From: Anabaena azotica FACHB-119
GTDB taxonomy: Bacteria > Cyanobacteriota > Cyanobacteriia > Cyanobacteriales > Nostocaceae
Assembly: GCF_014697625.1 (NCBI RefSeq)
Contig: NZ_JACJSG010000017.1
Location: 1 to 64,000 of the forward strand
Direction of reading: 5' to 3'
DNA length: 64,000 nucleotides
In this document: in pieces, positions 26,481 to 34,755 of the stretch
Numbering within the stretch: position 1 is the stretch's first letter
How the letters are laid out: every line of letters starts with the position of its first letter
Translations under genes and position numbers: made by a program
Notes under the pieces: model-generated
The model's database searches: none
What the model saw: the letters and a program-made list of their open reading frames with translations, nothing else
Told to the model about the DNA's origin: nothing

Positions 26481-27419
26481 TTACTCAGCTTGGAGAATTT
26501 CCTCGTCTACAGAAAAATCTATTTCGGCTTTATCCCGTCCATTTGCTAAATAATCGTTTTCAAAAGCGTCAGCTAACCCGGAAATTAAATCGTATTGGGG
26601 TTGCCAATTTAACTGGGTTTGTGCTTTGTTGACTGAGGCAAAGAAATGTTGTACACGCATGGGAAAGGCTTTGCGTTTGCCAAAGTCAAATTTTTTCGGG
26701 TCGTAATGGATAATTTTAATCTCATCGGGTGATTTGCCTGTTGCTTGGGCGCAAGCACGGGCTAAACCATCAAAGGTGACGTAGCGATCGCCAGAAACAT
26801 TATACACCTGTCCAATCGCCTGTTGATTCCCAATCACTTGCGACATTGCCTGGGCTAAATCTTTGACATGACCAAGTTGAGTGATATGTAAGCCGTTACC
26901 GGGAATAGGAATTGGGCGATCGCGTACAATTCGATCAAAAAACCAGCTTTCTAAATCGTTATAATTAAGCGGCCCGTAAATGTAGGTAGGACGAATCGAA
27001 GTAAAGGGTAATCCTTTTTGTTGTAAATAGGCTTCCGTCTCATGTTTACCCTTGTGGCGGCTTTTGGGGTCTACCTGATCACCTTCGATATGGGGTAATT
27101 GGTCAGATTTGAGGTAAACCCCCGCAGAACTCATATAAACAAAATGCTGCACCCTATCTTGAAAAATTTCCGCCAGTGGTTGAGTATCGCTTAACTCCCG
27201 CCCGTTATTGTCAAAAACCACATCAAAATTTTCTTGTGACAATTTATCTTTAAGCTGCGTGGCATCGGTGCGATCGCCTATAATTTGTCCTACTCCCTGT
27301 AAAACTGGTAGCGGTCGATTACCACGATTAAAAAGTACTACTTCATGTCCTTGTTCCACAAGAATTTGAGTAAGATAAACACCAATGAACCTAGTACCAC
27401 CGATAATTAAAATTCTCAT
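26481..27419 (-). CDS. Extended SDR, NAD-dependent epimerase/CSP41b-like
   Basis: 312 residues. Rossmann motif IIGGTRFIGVYLTQIL at 4-19. The region is very like chloroplast CSP41b/cyanobacterial homologs (VVLFNRGNRPLP, DNNGRELSDTQPL, YMSSAGVY, RHKGKHETEAYL, RPTYIYGPLNYNDLESWFFDR). The canonical YxxxK is replaced by RHKGKHE, as in that RNA-binding subfamily, so sugar-epimerase activity is doubtful. CSP41-type proteins bind RNA and ribosomes in plastids. Its placement just before the polysaccharide genes is probably incidental, since it is on the opposite strand. Confidence 0.88.
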   Translation of the reverse strand: MRILIIGGTRFIGVYLTQILVEQGHEVVLFNRGNRPLPVLQGVGQIIGDRTDATQLKDKLSQENFDVVFDNNGRELSDTQPLAEIFQDRVQHFVYMSSAGVYLKSDQLPHIEGDQVDPKSRHKGKHETEAYLQQKGLPFTSIRPTYIYGPLNYNDLESWFFDRIVRDRPIPIPGNGLHITQLGHVKDLAQAMSQVIGNQQAIGQVYNVSGDRYVTFDGLARACAQATGKSPDEIKIIHYDPKKFDFGKRKAFPMRVQHFFASVNKAQTQLNWQPQYDLISGLADAFENDYLANGRDKAEIDFSVDEEILQAE

Positions 27420-27423
27420 ACGT

Positions 27424-27545
27424 TACCTCTGTTAGGGACTGGGGACTGGGAACTGTTAGGGACTGGGGACAGGGGACTGGGGACAGGTCATAGAAAATCA
27501 CCTGTAACCTGTAACCTGTAACCTATAACCTGTAACCTATTCCCT
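27424..27545. repeat. Heptamer-type tandem repeats (GGGGACT and CCTGTAA)
   Basis: Repeated GGGACTGGGGACAGG units are followed by six or so CCTGTAA/CCTATAA heptamers. They fill most of the divergent spacer between the SDR gene and the glycosyltransferase. Confidence 0.88.
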
Positions 27546-27712
27546 CTCCCCAATCTGAGGTTATCAGGTTGCTGTATCCCTCTGGAACCTCTCCTCGAAG
27601 AATTACGTCTTGTGGTTTTATCTGGGGGCTTCCCATGTCTTGGTCACAAAGGGAAACTTTGCAGTTAACCTCACACATTGCTTAAGTTATCTTCTACATC
27701 TTAAAGTTAGCT

Positions 27713-28858
27713 GTGCCCTTGAAATATGCTCTTGTTCATGAGTGGCTGACACCAAAAGCCACTGGTGGTTCAGAACTCGTGGTGCGAGAAATCCTGAATC
27801 ACATTGATGCCGATTTATACGCCCTCATTGACTTTGAGTCCATAAACCCTGAAAGTTATTTATATCAACGTCAGATTGGCAAAACTTTTCTCCAACACTT
27901 TCCTTTCGCCCGTGAAGGTGTCCAAAAATACCTGCCATTTTTACCTTTGGCGATTGAACAATTAGACTTACGCCAGTACGACGTAATTTTGTCTTCATCC
28001 CATGCAGTCGCCAAAGGAGTCCTAACTACTGCTGACCAATTACATATTTGCTACTGTCATAGTCCCATGCGTTACGCCTGGGACTTAACCTTTGATTATT
28101 TACGGTACAGCAAGCTAGGGAGTGGCGTAGCTGGCTGGATAACCCGATATTTGCTGCATCGTCTCCGCCAATGGGATGTATTAAGTGCTAATCGAGTGGA
28201 CTACTTTATTGCCAATTCTCACTACACAGCCAAGCGGATATGGCGTTGCTATCGCCGGGAAGCCGCAGTTATTTATCCCCCGGTAAATGTAGCAGAGTTT
28301 CCCTTTTTACCAGAGAAAGAGGATTTTTATCTAACAGTTTCCCGATTAGTGAGCTATAAACAAGTATCTCTAATTGTTAAAGCGTTTAATACATTACAAA
28401 GACCATTAGTAATTATCGGTACAGGTTCACAGATGCAAGAGATTCGCCAGCTAGCTAACTCTAATATTCAAATTCTGGGATGGCAACCTGATGATGTAGT
28501 GAAAAAGTATATGGCAACAGCCAAAGCGTTTGTCTATGCTGCCCGTGAGGATTTTGGCATAGCTTTGGTAGAAGCACAAGCTTGTGGGACTCCAGTAATT
28601 GCTTATGGTATGGGGGGTGCAACGGAAACTGTTAGGGATGTACGATTTTATAAAGATACAGGAACAGGTATATTTTTTAAAATGCAAACAGAAGCAGCTT
28701 TGGTGGAGGCAGTGGAGAAATTTGAAATGTATCAAGATGCTCTTGACCCTGAGTATATGCGATCGCACGCTGCTGAGTTTTCCCCGCAAAACTTTGCCAA
28801 GCGCTATCTAGATTTTATCGACCAGTGCCATCAACAAAAGCCTAATTTAGCAGGTTAG
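27713..28858 (+). CDS. Glycosyltransferase family 4
   Basis: 381 residues, GT-B fold. N-terminal donor/acceptor region begins KYALVHEWLTPKATGGSELVVREI. The C-terminal nucleotide-sugar site includes YLTVSRLVSYKQVSLIVKAF and REDFGIALVEAQACGTPVIAYGMGGATETV, with the E-x7-E type motif of GT4 enzymes. It should add a hexose to a lipid-linked or nascent surface polysaccharide on the cytoplasmic side. It starts at a GTG (27713) with only a weak site. First gene of the polysaccharide run, about 110 bp before a sugar-phosphate transferase on the same strand. Confidence 0.9.
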   Translation: MPLKYALVHEWLTPKATGGSELVVREILNHIDADLYALIDFESINPESYLYQRQIGKTFLQHFPFAREGVQKYLPFLPLAIEQLDLRQYDVILSSSHAVAKGVLTTADQLHICYCHSPMRYAWDLTFDYLRYSKLGSGVAGWITRYLLHRLRQWDVLSANRVDYFIANSHYTAKRIWRCYRREAAVIYPPVNVAEFPFLPEKEDFYLTVSRLVSYKQVSLIVKAFNTLQRPLVIIGTGSQMQEIRQLANSNIQILGWQPDDVVKKYMATAKAFVYAAREDFGIALVEAQACGTPVIAYGMGGATETVRDVRFYKDTGTGIFFKMQTEAALVEAVEKFEMYQDALDPEYMRSHAAEFSPQNFAKRYLDFIDQCHQQKPNLAG

Positions 28859-28967
28859 GCAAAATTTTTTTAATTGTTTTGTATGCTTTTGGCAATTTAA
28901 CCCCAGAAGCACCTCCTTTTGGCTTTAAGATTGGGACTATGTGTGGTGTGGATTATTAAGGAGTATG

Positions 28968-29726
28968 ATGACTGCCCAGAGTTCACTCCTCTCCGGCAAG
29001 CGACGCTTACAGCAAAATGCTAGCTCGTCTATGCGTTCTACTGTCAAGCGTGGTCAAAAAACAAAGACACCTAAAATCAAACCCAAAGGTTTGTCTTTGC
29101 AAGGTATCAACGGAGAGTTTGCGAAAAGACTTTTCGATATTGTGTTTTCGTTATTGGTGTTGATTCTCTTCTCACCAGTCTACTTAATTTTGGCCTTGCT
29201 GATTGCTTTAAGCTCCCAAGGCCCAATTTTTTATGTCCAAGAAAGAATCGGCCAAAACTACAAACCCTTTAATTGTATTAAATTTCGGACAATGGTCAGC
29301 AACGCTGACGAAATCCTCGTGCAGATGATGGAAACCTCACCACAGTTGCGACAGGAATTTGAAAGCAGCTTTAAGCTCAAAAAAGACCCAAGAATTACGA
29401 AGATTGGTAGATTTTTGCGAATCACTAGCTTGGATGAATTTCCCCAATTCTGGAACGTTTTAAAAGGGGATATGAGTGTTGTTGGCCCACGTCCCCTAGT
29501 TGAAGAAGAATTACCAAAATATGGTCATCATATTGAGCAAGTCTTGACAATTAAACCGGGGATCACTGGATTATGGCAGGTTTCTGGACGTAATGACATT
29601 CCCTATCCCCGACGAGTGCAAATCGATTTACATTACGTTAAATCTAGAACTCTTTGGTTGGACTTATGGATCATATTGAAAACAATTGATGTGGTAATTA
29701 TGCCCAAAAACAACGGAGCGTACTGA
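28968..29726 (+). CDS. Undecaprenyl-phosphate sugar-1-phosphate transferase (initiating)
   Basis: About 252 residues. A basic Ser/Lys-rich cytoplasmic N-tail precedes one membrane helix (FDIVFSLLVLILFSPVYLIL) and the bacterial sugar transferase domain: GPIFYVQERIGQNYKPFNCIKFRTM, DEFPQFWNVLKGDMSVVGPRPL, KPGITGLWQVSGRNDIPYP. Such enzymes start repeat-unit synthesis by loading a sugar phosphate on undecaprenyl phosphate. The second of two adjacent ATGs (28965, 28968) has the better distance to AAGGAG. A second, diverged homolog lies at 35596. Confidence 0.93.
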   Translation: MTAQSSLLSGKRRLQQNASSSMRSTVKRGQKTKTPKIKPKGLSLQGINGEFAKRLFDIVFSLLVLILFSPVYLILALLIALSSQGPIFYVQERIGQNYKPFNCIKFRTMVSNADEILVQMMETSPQLRQEFESSFKLKKDPRITKIGRFLRITSLDEFPQFWNVLKGDMSVVGPRPLVEEELPKYGHHIEQVLTIKPGITGLWQVSGRNDIPYPRRVQIDLHYVKSRTLWLDLWIILKTIDVVIMPKNNGAY

Positions 29727-29906
29727 CAAAAACGTTTCTTTTTGCTAGGGGCATTTTTTGCCCCTTAAGAAAATTCATATCATGTGCATTTGATAATAAG
29801 TCATAGAAAAATATCTACCTACCACCTATTACTATTATCAAATATATATCTTTAACTAATTTGAACATCATAGCTGCCAACTAAAATCAAATAATATTTA
29901 TGACTC

Positions 29907-30054
29907 ATATCAAGTTCGGCTAATTACTTATAATATGGTTGTTTTGGTCGGTAATGGGTAATAGCTAATAGGTAATTGTTTTCTACCATTAGCAATTACC
30001 AATTACCAATTACCAACCCCGAAGATATGATAAGTGATTAAGCGGACATGATAT
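29907..30054 (+). mobile_element. 148-bp MITE family I, copy 3
   Basis: From ATATCAAGTTCGGCTAATTA to GCGGACATGATAT. It matches copies 1 and 2 base for base as far as I can see by eye, including the internal heptamers, which implies recent spread. Confidence 0.9.
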
Positions 30055-30069
30055 CATTCCTGATTTTAT

Positions 30070-30178
30070 CAGGACTTATGCAACTGGCGCTTGGGGTAGG
30101 GTGCGTCAGATGTAGAAAATCCTTGAATATGTACGAAATTATTGAGTTAATTTGATGATGACACTTGCGTAAGTCCTA
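30070..30178 (-). mobile_element. MITE family II, internally deleted copy
   Basis: The ends AGGACTTATGCAACTGGC and ACACTTGCGTAAGTCCT are inverted repeats. The core GGGTGCGTCAGATGTAGAAA matches the reverse complement of the element at 40440, but one inner palindrome arm (GGGCTGACGCACCC) is missing. I find no convincing target duplication. Confidence 0.8.
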
Positions 30179-30544
30179 CTATAAATACATTTCTACCTAG
30201 TTTCTTTGCCGACCTCTGTCCCCTGTTGATCAGAAATCAAGCTAAATGCTTATATGAATTAATTTCCGCTTAATAAAACTGGCATCTGTGTAAAGTTTTA
30301 GCAAAGAAAAATATCAGTCAAATCTTAGAGACATAGGTAAGAAGCCCCAAGTAGACTAGCTTGTCCAACTCAAGCCTTAACTTTTTTGGTAAAAATAGCT
30401 CTATATTAAGTAGATTTATTTACGATACAATCCACGTATTCATTAAAACACGTAAGTTTACCGTTAGGTAATTTAGTGATTACCTGTTAGGTTGTATCAA
30501 TTGACCTGCAAAATGTCATCACAGCAAAAGGAAATACACAAAGT

Positions 30545-31624
30545 ATGAGCCAAAATAAGCGAGCATTAATAACTGGTATCACTGGTCAAGATGGTTCATA
30601 TCTAAGCGAATTTCTATTAGAACAAGGTTACGAAGTACATGGTATTATTCGCAGAACTTCTACCTTCAATACAGACCGCATCGATCATATTTATGAAGAC
30701 CCCCACAAAGAAGGGGTACGCTTATTTCTACACTACGGCGATTTAACCGATGGTACGACACTGCGCCGGATTTTGGAAGAAGTTAAACCCACAGAAATTT
30801 ACAACCTGGGCGCTCAATCTCATGTGAGAGTCAGCTTTGATTCACCAGAGTATACAGTAGATGCTGTAGGCATGGGGACACTGCGGTTATTAGAAGCAAT
30901 TCGTGACTATCAGCATCGTACAGGTACTGAAGTACGCTTTTACCAAGCTGGTTCTTCAGAAATGTATGGTTTAGTACAAGCCGTACCTCAAAGCGAAACT
31001 ACACCCTTTTACCCCCGTAGTCCTTACGCTTGTGCTAAAGTATATGCTCACTGGCAAACAGTAAATTACCGTGAATCTTACAATTTGTTTGCTTGTAATG
31101 GTATTCTTTTTAACCATGAATCACCCCGTCGAGGGGAAACTTTTGTTACCCGCAAAATAACTAGAGCCGTGGCTCTAATTGTTGCAGGTAAGCAGAAAAA
31201 AATCTATATGGGTAATCTTGATTCTAAGCGAGATTGGGGTTATGCCAAGGATTATGTGCGGGCAATGTGGTTGATGTTGCAGCAAGACAAACCAGATGAT
31301 TATGTCATCGCTACAGGCGAAACCCACTCTGTACGTGAATTTTTAGAATTGGCATTTAATCATGTAAATCTTAACTGGCAAGATTATGTAGAGTTTGATG
31401 AGCGTTATCTCCGCCCCGCAGAAGTAGATTTATTAATTGGTGACTCCACTAAAGCAAGAGAGAAATTAGGCTGGAAGCCTTCTGTCACCTTTGAGGAACT
31501 GGTGGCGTTAATGGTAGAAGCAGACCTGCAAGCCCTTGGTCAGACTTCACCTAATGGTCATGGTTCATTGCTGCCACAGGATCTTGCTACTATTCGTCAA
31601 GAACTGGGTGTACTCCACTTCTGA
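30545..31624 (+). CDS. gmd: GDP-mannose 4,6-dehydratase
   Basis: 359 residues. It converts GDP-D-mannose to GDP-4-keto-6-deoxy-D-mannose. NADP-binding motif ALITGITGQDGSYLSEFLLE at 7-26; the catalytic Ser/Tyr/Lys set appears in AGSSEMYG and YPRSPYACAKVYAHW. The GMD-specific stretches are FFNHESPRRGETFVTRKITRA (here beginning LFNHES) and LDSKRDWGYAKDYV. Followed 22 bp later by the fucose synthase gene, forming the two-step GDP-L-fucose module. Confidence 0.97.
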   Translation: MSQNKRALITGITGQDGSYLSEFLLEQGYEVHGIIRRTSTFNTDRIDHIYEDPHKEGVRLFLHYGDLTDGTTLRRILEEVKPTEIYNLGAQSHVRVSFDSPEYTVDAVGMGTLRLLEAIRDYQHRTGTEVRFYQAGSSEMYGLVQAVPQSETTPFYPRSPYACAKVYAHWQTVNYRESYNLFACNGILFNHESPRRGETFVTRKITRAVALIVAGKQKKIYMGNLDSKRDWGYAKDYVRAMWLMLQQDKPDDYVIATGETHSVREFLELAFNHVNLNWQDYVEFDERYLRPAEVDLLIGDSTKAREKLGWKPSVTFEELVALMVEADLQALGQTSPNGHGSLLPQDLATIRQELGVLHF

Positions 31625-31646
31625 TTAATCTGCCAAGGATGAAAAT

Positions 31647-32591
31647 ATGACTTCCTTAGAACTAAAAAATAAACGAATTCTCGTCACTGGTGGGGCTGGG
31701 TTTCTGGGTCGTCAGGTAATAGATCAGCTGTGTCAGGCTGGGGCTGATACAGCTAAGATTACTGTACCGCGATCGCGCGACTTGGATTTGCGTGTCTGGG
31801 AAAACTGCCAACGCGCCGTTGATCAACAAGACATCATCATCCACCTAGCAGCCCATGTCGGCGGTATCGGACTCAACCGGGAGAAACCCGCCGAGTTATT
31901 CTACGATAACTTGATCATGGGAACTCAGCTAATTCATGCAGCCCATCAAGCTGGAGTAGAAAAATTTGTCTGTGTAGGGACAATTTGTGCTTATCCCAAA
32001 TTCACCCCAGTACCCTTTAAAGAGGATGACCTGTGGAATGGTTATCCAGAAGAAACCAATGCACCATACGGGGTGGCGAAAAAAGCTCTTTTAGTCCAAT
32101 TGCAATCTTATCGTCAGCAGTATGGTTTTAATGGTATATACTTGCTGCCAGTAAATTTATATGGGCCGGAAGATAACTTTGACCCCGGAAGTTCTCATGT
32201 TATCCCCGCATTAATTCGCAAAGTTTATGAAGCCCAAGTCAGGGGTGACAAACAACTTCCCGTCTGGGGTGATGGTAGTCCTACCCGTGAGTTTCTCTAT
32301 TCTGAAGATGCAGCGCGGGGCATTGTCATGGGAACTCAATTCTACAATGATTCTGAACCCGTGAATCTGGGAACAGGTTATGAAATTTCTATCCGTGATC
32401 TAGTCACTCTCATCTGTGAATTGATGGAATTTGACGGCGAAATCATTTGGGAAACCGATAAACCCAACGGTCAACCCCGTCGCTGTTTAGATACCGAACG
32501 GGCCAAGCAAGCTTTTAATTTCACCGCCCAGGTAGACTTTAAGCAGGGATTGAAGAATACCATTGATTGGTATCGGCAAAACGCTAATTAA
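31647..32591 (+). CDS. fcl: GDP-L-fucose synthase
   Basis: 314 residues. Epimerase-reductase that completes GDP-L-fucose from the Gmd product. Rossmann motif LVTGGAGFLGRQVIDQL near 12-28; catalytic C-Y-K features in VGTICAYPKFTPVPFKEDDLWNGYPEETNAPYGVAKKALL; LYGPEDNFDPGSSHVIPALI and REFLYSEDAARGI are typical of the family. It forms a pair with gmd, and the product probably feeds fucosylation of the surface polysaccharide built by the neighbouring transferases. Confidence 0.96.
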   Translation: MTSLELKNKRILVTGGAGFLGRQVIDQLCQAGADTAKITVPRSRDLDLRVWENCQRAVDQQDIIIHLAAHVGGIGLNREKPAELFYDNLIMGTQLIHAAHQAGVEKFVCVGTICAYPKFTPVPFKEDDLWNGYPEETNAPYGVAKKALLVQLQSYRQQYGFNGIYLLPVNLYGPEDNFDPGSSHVIPALIRKVYEAQVRGDKQLPVWGDGSPTREFLYSEDAARGIVMGTQFYNDSEPVNLGTGYEISIRDLVTLICELMEFDGEIIWETDKPNGQPRRCLDTERAKQAFNFTAQVDFKQGLKNTIDWYRQNAN

Positions 32592-32790
32592 TCAGTTATC
32601 AGTTATCAGTTATCAGTTATCAGGTGATGTTAACTGTTCACTGATGACTGTGAGGCAGTCGGAGTCTTTTCTAAGAGAAGCTGCGCCTTCCCTACGGGAC
32701 GCTTTGCGTTCACGAAATGTCCCATAGGGAAGGCGGTTTCCGTCGAGTCCGAACTGCCGAACCCTCTGGGTTAACTGACAAGCCTACTCC
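32592..32790. repeat. CAGTTAT heptamers and a large palindromic repeat
   Basis: Four TCAGTTA units directly after fcl precede an imperfect inverted repeat with outer arms GGCAGTCGGAGTC and GAGTCCGAACTGCC (32652-32758). Its inside is GCGCCTTCCCTACGGGACGC / CCCATAGGGAAGGCG. The cassette type recurs in part at 36715-36790. Confidence 0.8.
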
Positions 32791-32810
32791 CCAGTCCCCA
32801 GTCCCTAAAA

Positions 32811-33389
32811 TTGAACCAAGCAAGTAACTATCAAAAAAGTAAAGTAGAACTACGTCGGGGTTTAATTCAAACTCGGCGGTCGATGTCTGTTGGGGAATGG
32901 CGAGAAAAAAGCGATCGCATCTGTACTCTCTTGCAATCTTCCCCGCTTTTTACCCAAGCAAAAACTATACTTGCCTATTTCAGCTTTCGTCAAGAACCAG
33001 ACCTCAGCCCTTTATTTGCCACCACTACGCACCGTTGGGGCTTTCCTCGCTGCGTTGGTGAATCCCTATACTGGCATAGTTGGACACCTGGAGAACCTTT
33101 AAATACAAATGCCTACGGTATCAAAGAACCATTACCGCAAGCACCAATTATCAATTCTCTTGAAGTTGATTTAATTCTCGTTCCCAGCGTTGCTTGTGAC
33201 CATCGAGGCTACCGTTTGGGGTATGGTGGTGGCTACTATGACCGTCTGTTGAGTTCTCCAGAATGGTCAACAAAGCCAACTATCGGCATTATCTTTGATT
33301 TCGCTTATTTGCCACAACTGCCTGTAGAAACTTGGGATCAGCCTTTACAAGCAGTCTTGACAGAAACATCTTCTTGTGTTTTCTGTTAA
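32811..33389 (+). CDS. 5-formyltetrahydrofolate cyclo-ligase
   Basis: 192 residues. ATP-dependent conversion of 5-formyl-THF to 5,10-methenyl-THF in one-carbon metabolism. N-terminal KVELRRGLIQTRRSM is the folate/ATP region, and the C-terminal signature VPSVACDHRGYRLGYGGGYYDRLL is diagnostic. The start is a TTG at 32811 without a clear ribosome site. Unrelated in function to the polysaccharide genes around it. Confidence 0.93.
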   Translation: MNQASNYQKSKVELRRGLIQTRRSMSVGEWREKSDRICTLLQSSPLFTQAKTILAYFSFRQEPDLSPLFATTTHRWGFPRCVGESLYWHSWTPGEPLNTNAYGIKEPLPQAPIINSLEVDLILVPSVACDHRGYRLGYGGGYYDRLLSSPEWSTKPTIGIIFDFAYLPQLPVETWDQPLQAVLTETSSCVFC

Positions 33390-33400
33390 CCTCTGACAGT

Positions 33401-33472
33401 TATAGCAGTCTTCTGATAGGTTAGGACATCATACAATTTTAAAACCTTTAGTTTCAAAGGCTTTCAGCCCTG
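33401..33472. repeat. Dispersed 70-bp repeat, copy B (inverted to copy A)
   Basis: TATAGCAGTCTTCTGATAGG through CTTTCAGCCCTG is the near-exact reverse complement of 3626-3696. Here it abuts a MITE at 33475. Confidence 0.8.
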
Positions 33473-33474
33473 TT

Positions 33475-33596
33475 ATATCATGTCCGCCTAATTAGTTGTA
33501 ATTCGGTGCATCTGTGCAAAAAGGTGAAAAGTCTTTCTCCCCCTGCCCCCTGCCCCCTTGCAGTCTTAATGATAAGTCTTTTACCGGACACGATAT
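33475..33596. mobile_element. MITE related to family I by its ends, different core
   Basis: The ends ATATCATGTCCGCCTAATTA and (reverse strand) ATATCGTGTCCGGTAAAAGA match the family I right end, ATATCATGTCCGC. The 80-bp core, with its C-rich CCCCCTGCCCCCTGCCCCC tract, is unrelated. This points to one transposase acting on different internal sequences. Confidence 0.75.
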
Positions 33597-33623
33597 TACC
33601 TGTCACCTATCACCTGTCCCCTG

Positions 33624-34373
33624 CTATAACTTGTCTTCACCTACCTGTTGAAAATCCTCGCCAACAATAAACCTCTTTGTGTTATCGGCAGGATAAGTCT
33701 TAACATAAATAAGACAACCATCTTTTGAAGCAGGGCTATAAGGGCAATTTGGTGAATAACGCACCCAACTGTAAAGCGGATAATCCCCTAACTCATCACT
33801 CCAAGTTCCTTGAATCACAAAAATTTCTTTAACCTCAGTCTCGACGACATCAGATAAACTAGTACCAGGCTGCCACTGTTCAATCCAGACTTTCTCTGAG
33901 TAATCTATCTGCTCATAAATTGGTTTAACTTGAATTTCTGGAATAACTCCAGGTTGCGAGGGCAACTCAAAAATATTTACTCTAACTTGCTGACGAGTTT
34001 TTCCGCCATGTTGGCGTAATTTCACAAAGGTTAAACATCCTTCATCGCTGTAGGGACGGTGGATAAAACCCTCCGGGTTTAACATATAAGTTCCCGGAGG
34101 ATGCACGCCAATTTCGTCTTTAAAAGTACCGTCAAGAACCAAAATTTCTTCTCCACCTGGATGACCATGTAGCTCAAAAAAGCCCCCTGGCTCAAATTTA
34201 GTCAGCATTGTCACTGGATGCTCTTGAACTTCTTGATCAGACTCAAAACAACCAAATAAAATCCCAGTATAAACTGTGGGATACCAAGTTAAAGAATTGT
34301 ATAAAACTGCCGTGCGACTGAGTAAATTTTCATTAATTTTTTGTGGTTGCCACTGAACTGAAGAAGATGCCAT
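33624..34373 (-). CDS. Double-cupin protein (ChrR-like cupin)
   Basis: 249 residues, two cupin modules. The first (about 50-125) holds the metal motif GGFFELHGHPGGEEILVLDG and a second-strand PPGTYMLNPEGFIHRPYS. The second (about 150-235; EVKEIFVIQGTWSDELGDYPLYSWVRYSPNCPYSPASKDGCLIYVK) lacks the paired histidines and is probably structural. Similar cupins occur as ChrR C-terminal domains or as small dioxygenase-like enzymes. Substrate unknown. No sigma factor is adjacent, so an anti-sigma role is not supported. Confidence 0.85.
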   Translation of the reverse strand: MASSSVQWQPQKINENLLSRTAVLYNSLTWYPTVYTGILFGCFESDQEVQEHPVTMLTKFEPGGFFELHGHPGGEEILVLDGTFKDEIGVHPPGTYMLNPEGFIHRPYSDEGCLTFVKLRQHGGKTRQQVRVNIFELPSQPGVIPEIQVKPIYEQIDYSEKVWIEQWQPGTSLSDVVETEVKEIFVIQGTWSDELGDYPLYSWVRYSPNCPYSPASKDGCLIYVKTYPADNTKRFIVGEDFQQVGEDKL

Positions 34374-34755
34374 AGTCAGATTTTAGTTGTACTTAAGAGC
34401 AGCGATTTGAGAGTATTAGGTAACTGCTGTATTAATGCGGATAAATTGTCCATTTATCCCATAATCAACAGTACATAAATATTTTACAGATAAATACTTT
34501 AAGCTATCAAGTTGCTAGTTTTTTACGTATTTTTACGTAAAAAAAGCTATTTAGTATCAAAATTTCTCGTATTCTGCAAGTTATATAAGACTTGGAGCGT
34601 TTTTGGTAACGCACATTGTTTTTAAAATGTTGCCAACAGAGCAGTAGCAAATGAGACAGGACGCAAACAGTTAGTGCTTGCAGAAGTGTTGGTACTTCAC
34701 AAGCATCATATCTTAGCTAAACTTGGGTGGAGGTTGGTTTGTAATACGGAAGTTG
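34374..34755. other. Intergenic region between cupin and ABC permease
   Basis: 382 bp containing the divergent promoters. A plus-strand frame (34674-35177) that overlaps the permease in another phase is a shadow. TTTTTTACGTATTTTTACGT near 34520 is a short direct repeat. Nothing else is recognisable. Confidence 0.5.

Larger units (their letters stand above)
29727..30544. other. Intergenic region with hairpin and two MITE types, upstream of gmd
   Basis: 818 bp with no ORF. A perfect AGGGGCA/TGCCCCT hairpin (29747-29765) closes the upstream transcription unit but lacks a following T-run. MITE family I copy 3 (29907-30054) and a family II element (30070-30178) sit 15 bp apart. The last 350 bp before gmd show no further structure. 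Confidence 0.7.

Noticed and set aside
33624..34373. Anti-sigma factor role for the ChrR-like cupin
   Set aside because: No zinc-binding anti-sigma N-domain and no ECF sigma gene adjacent; both halves are cupin folds.
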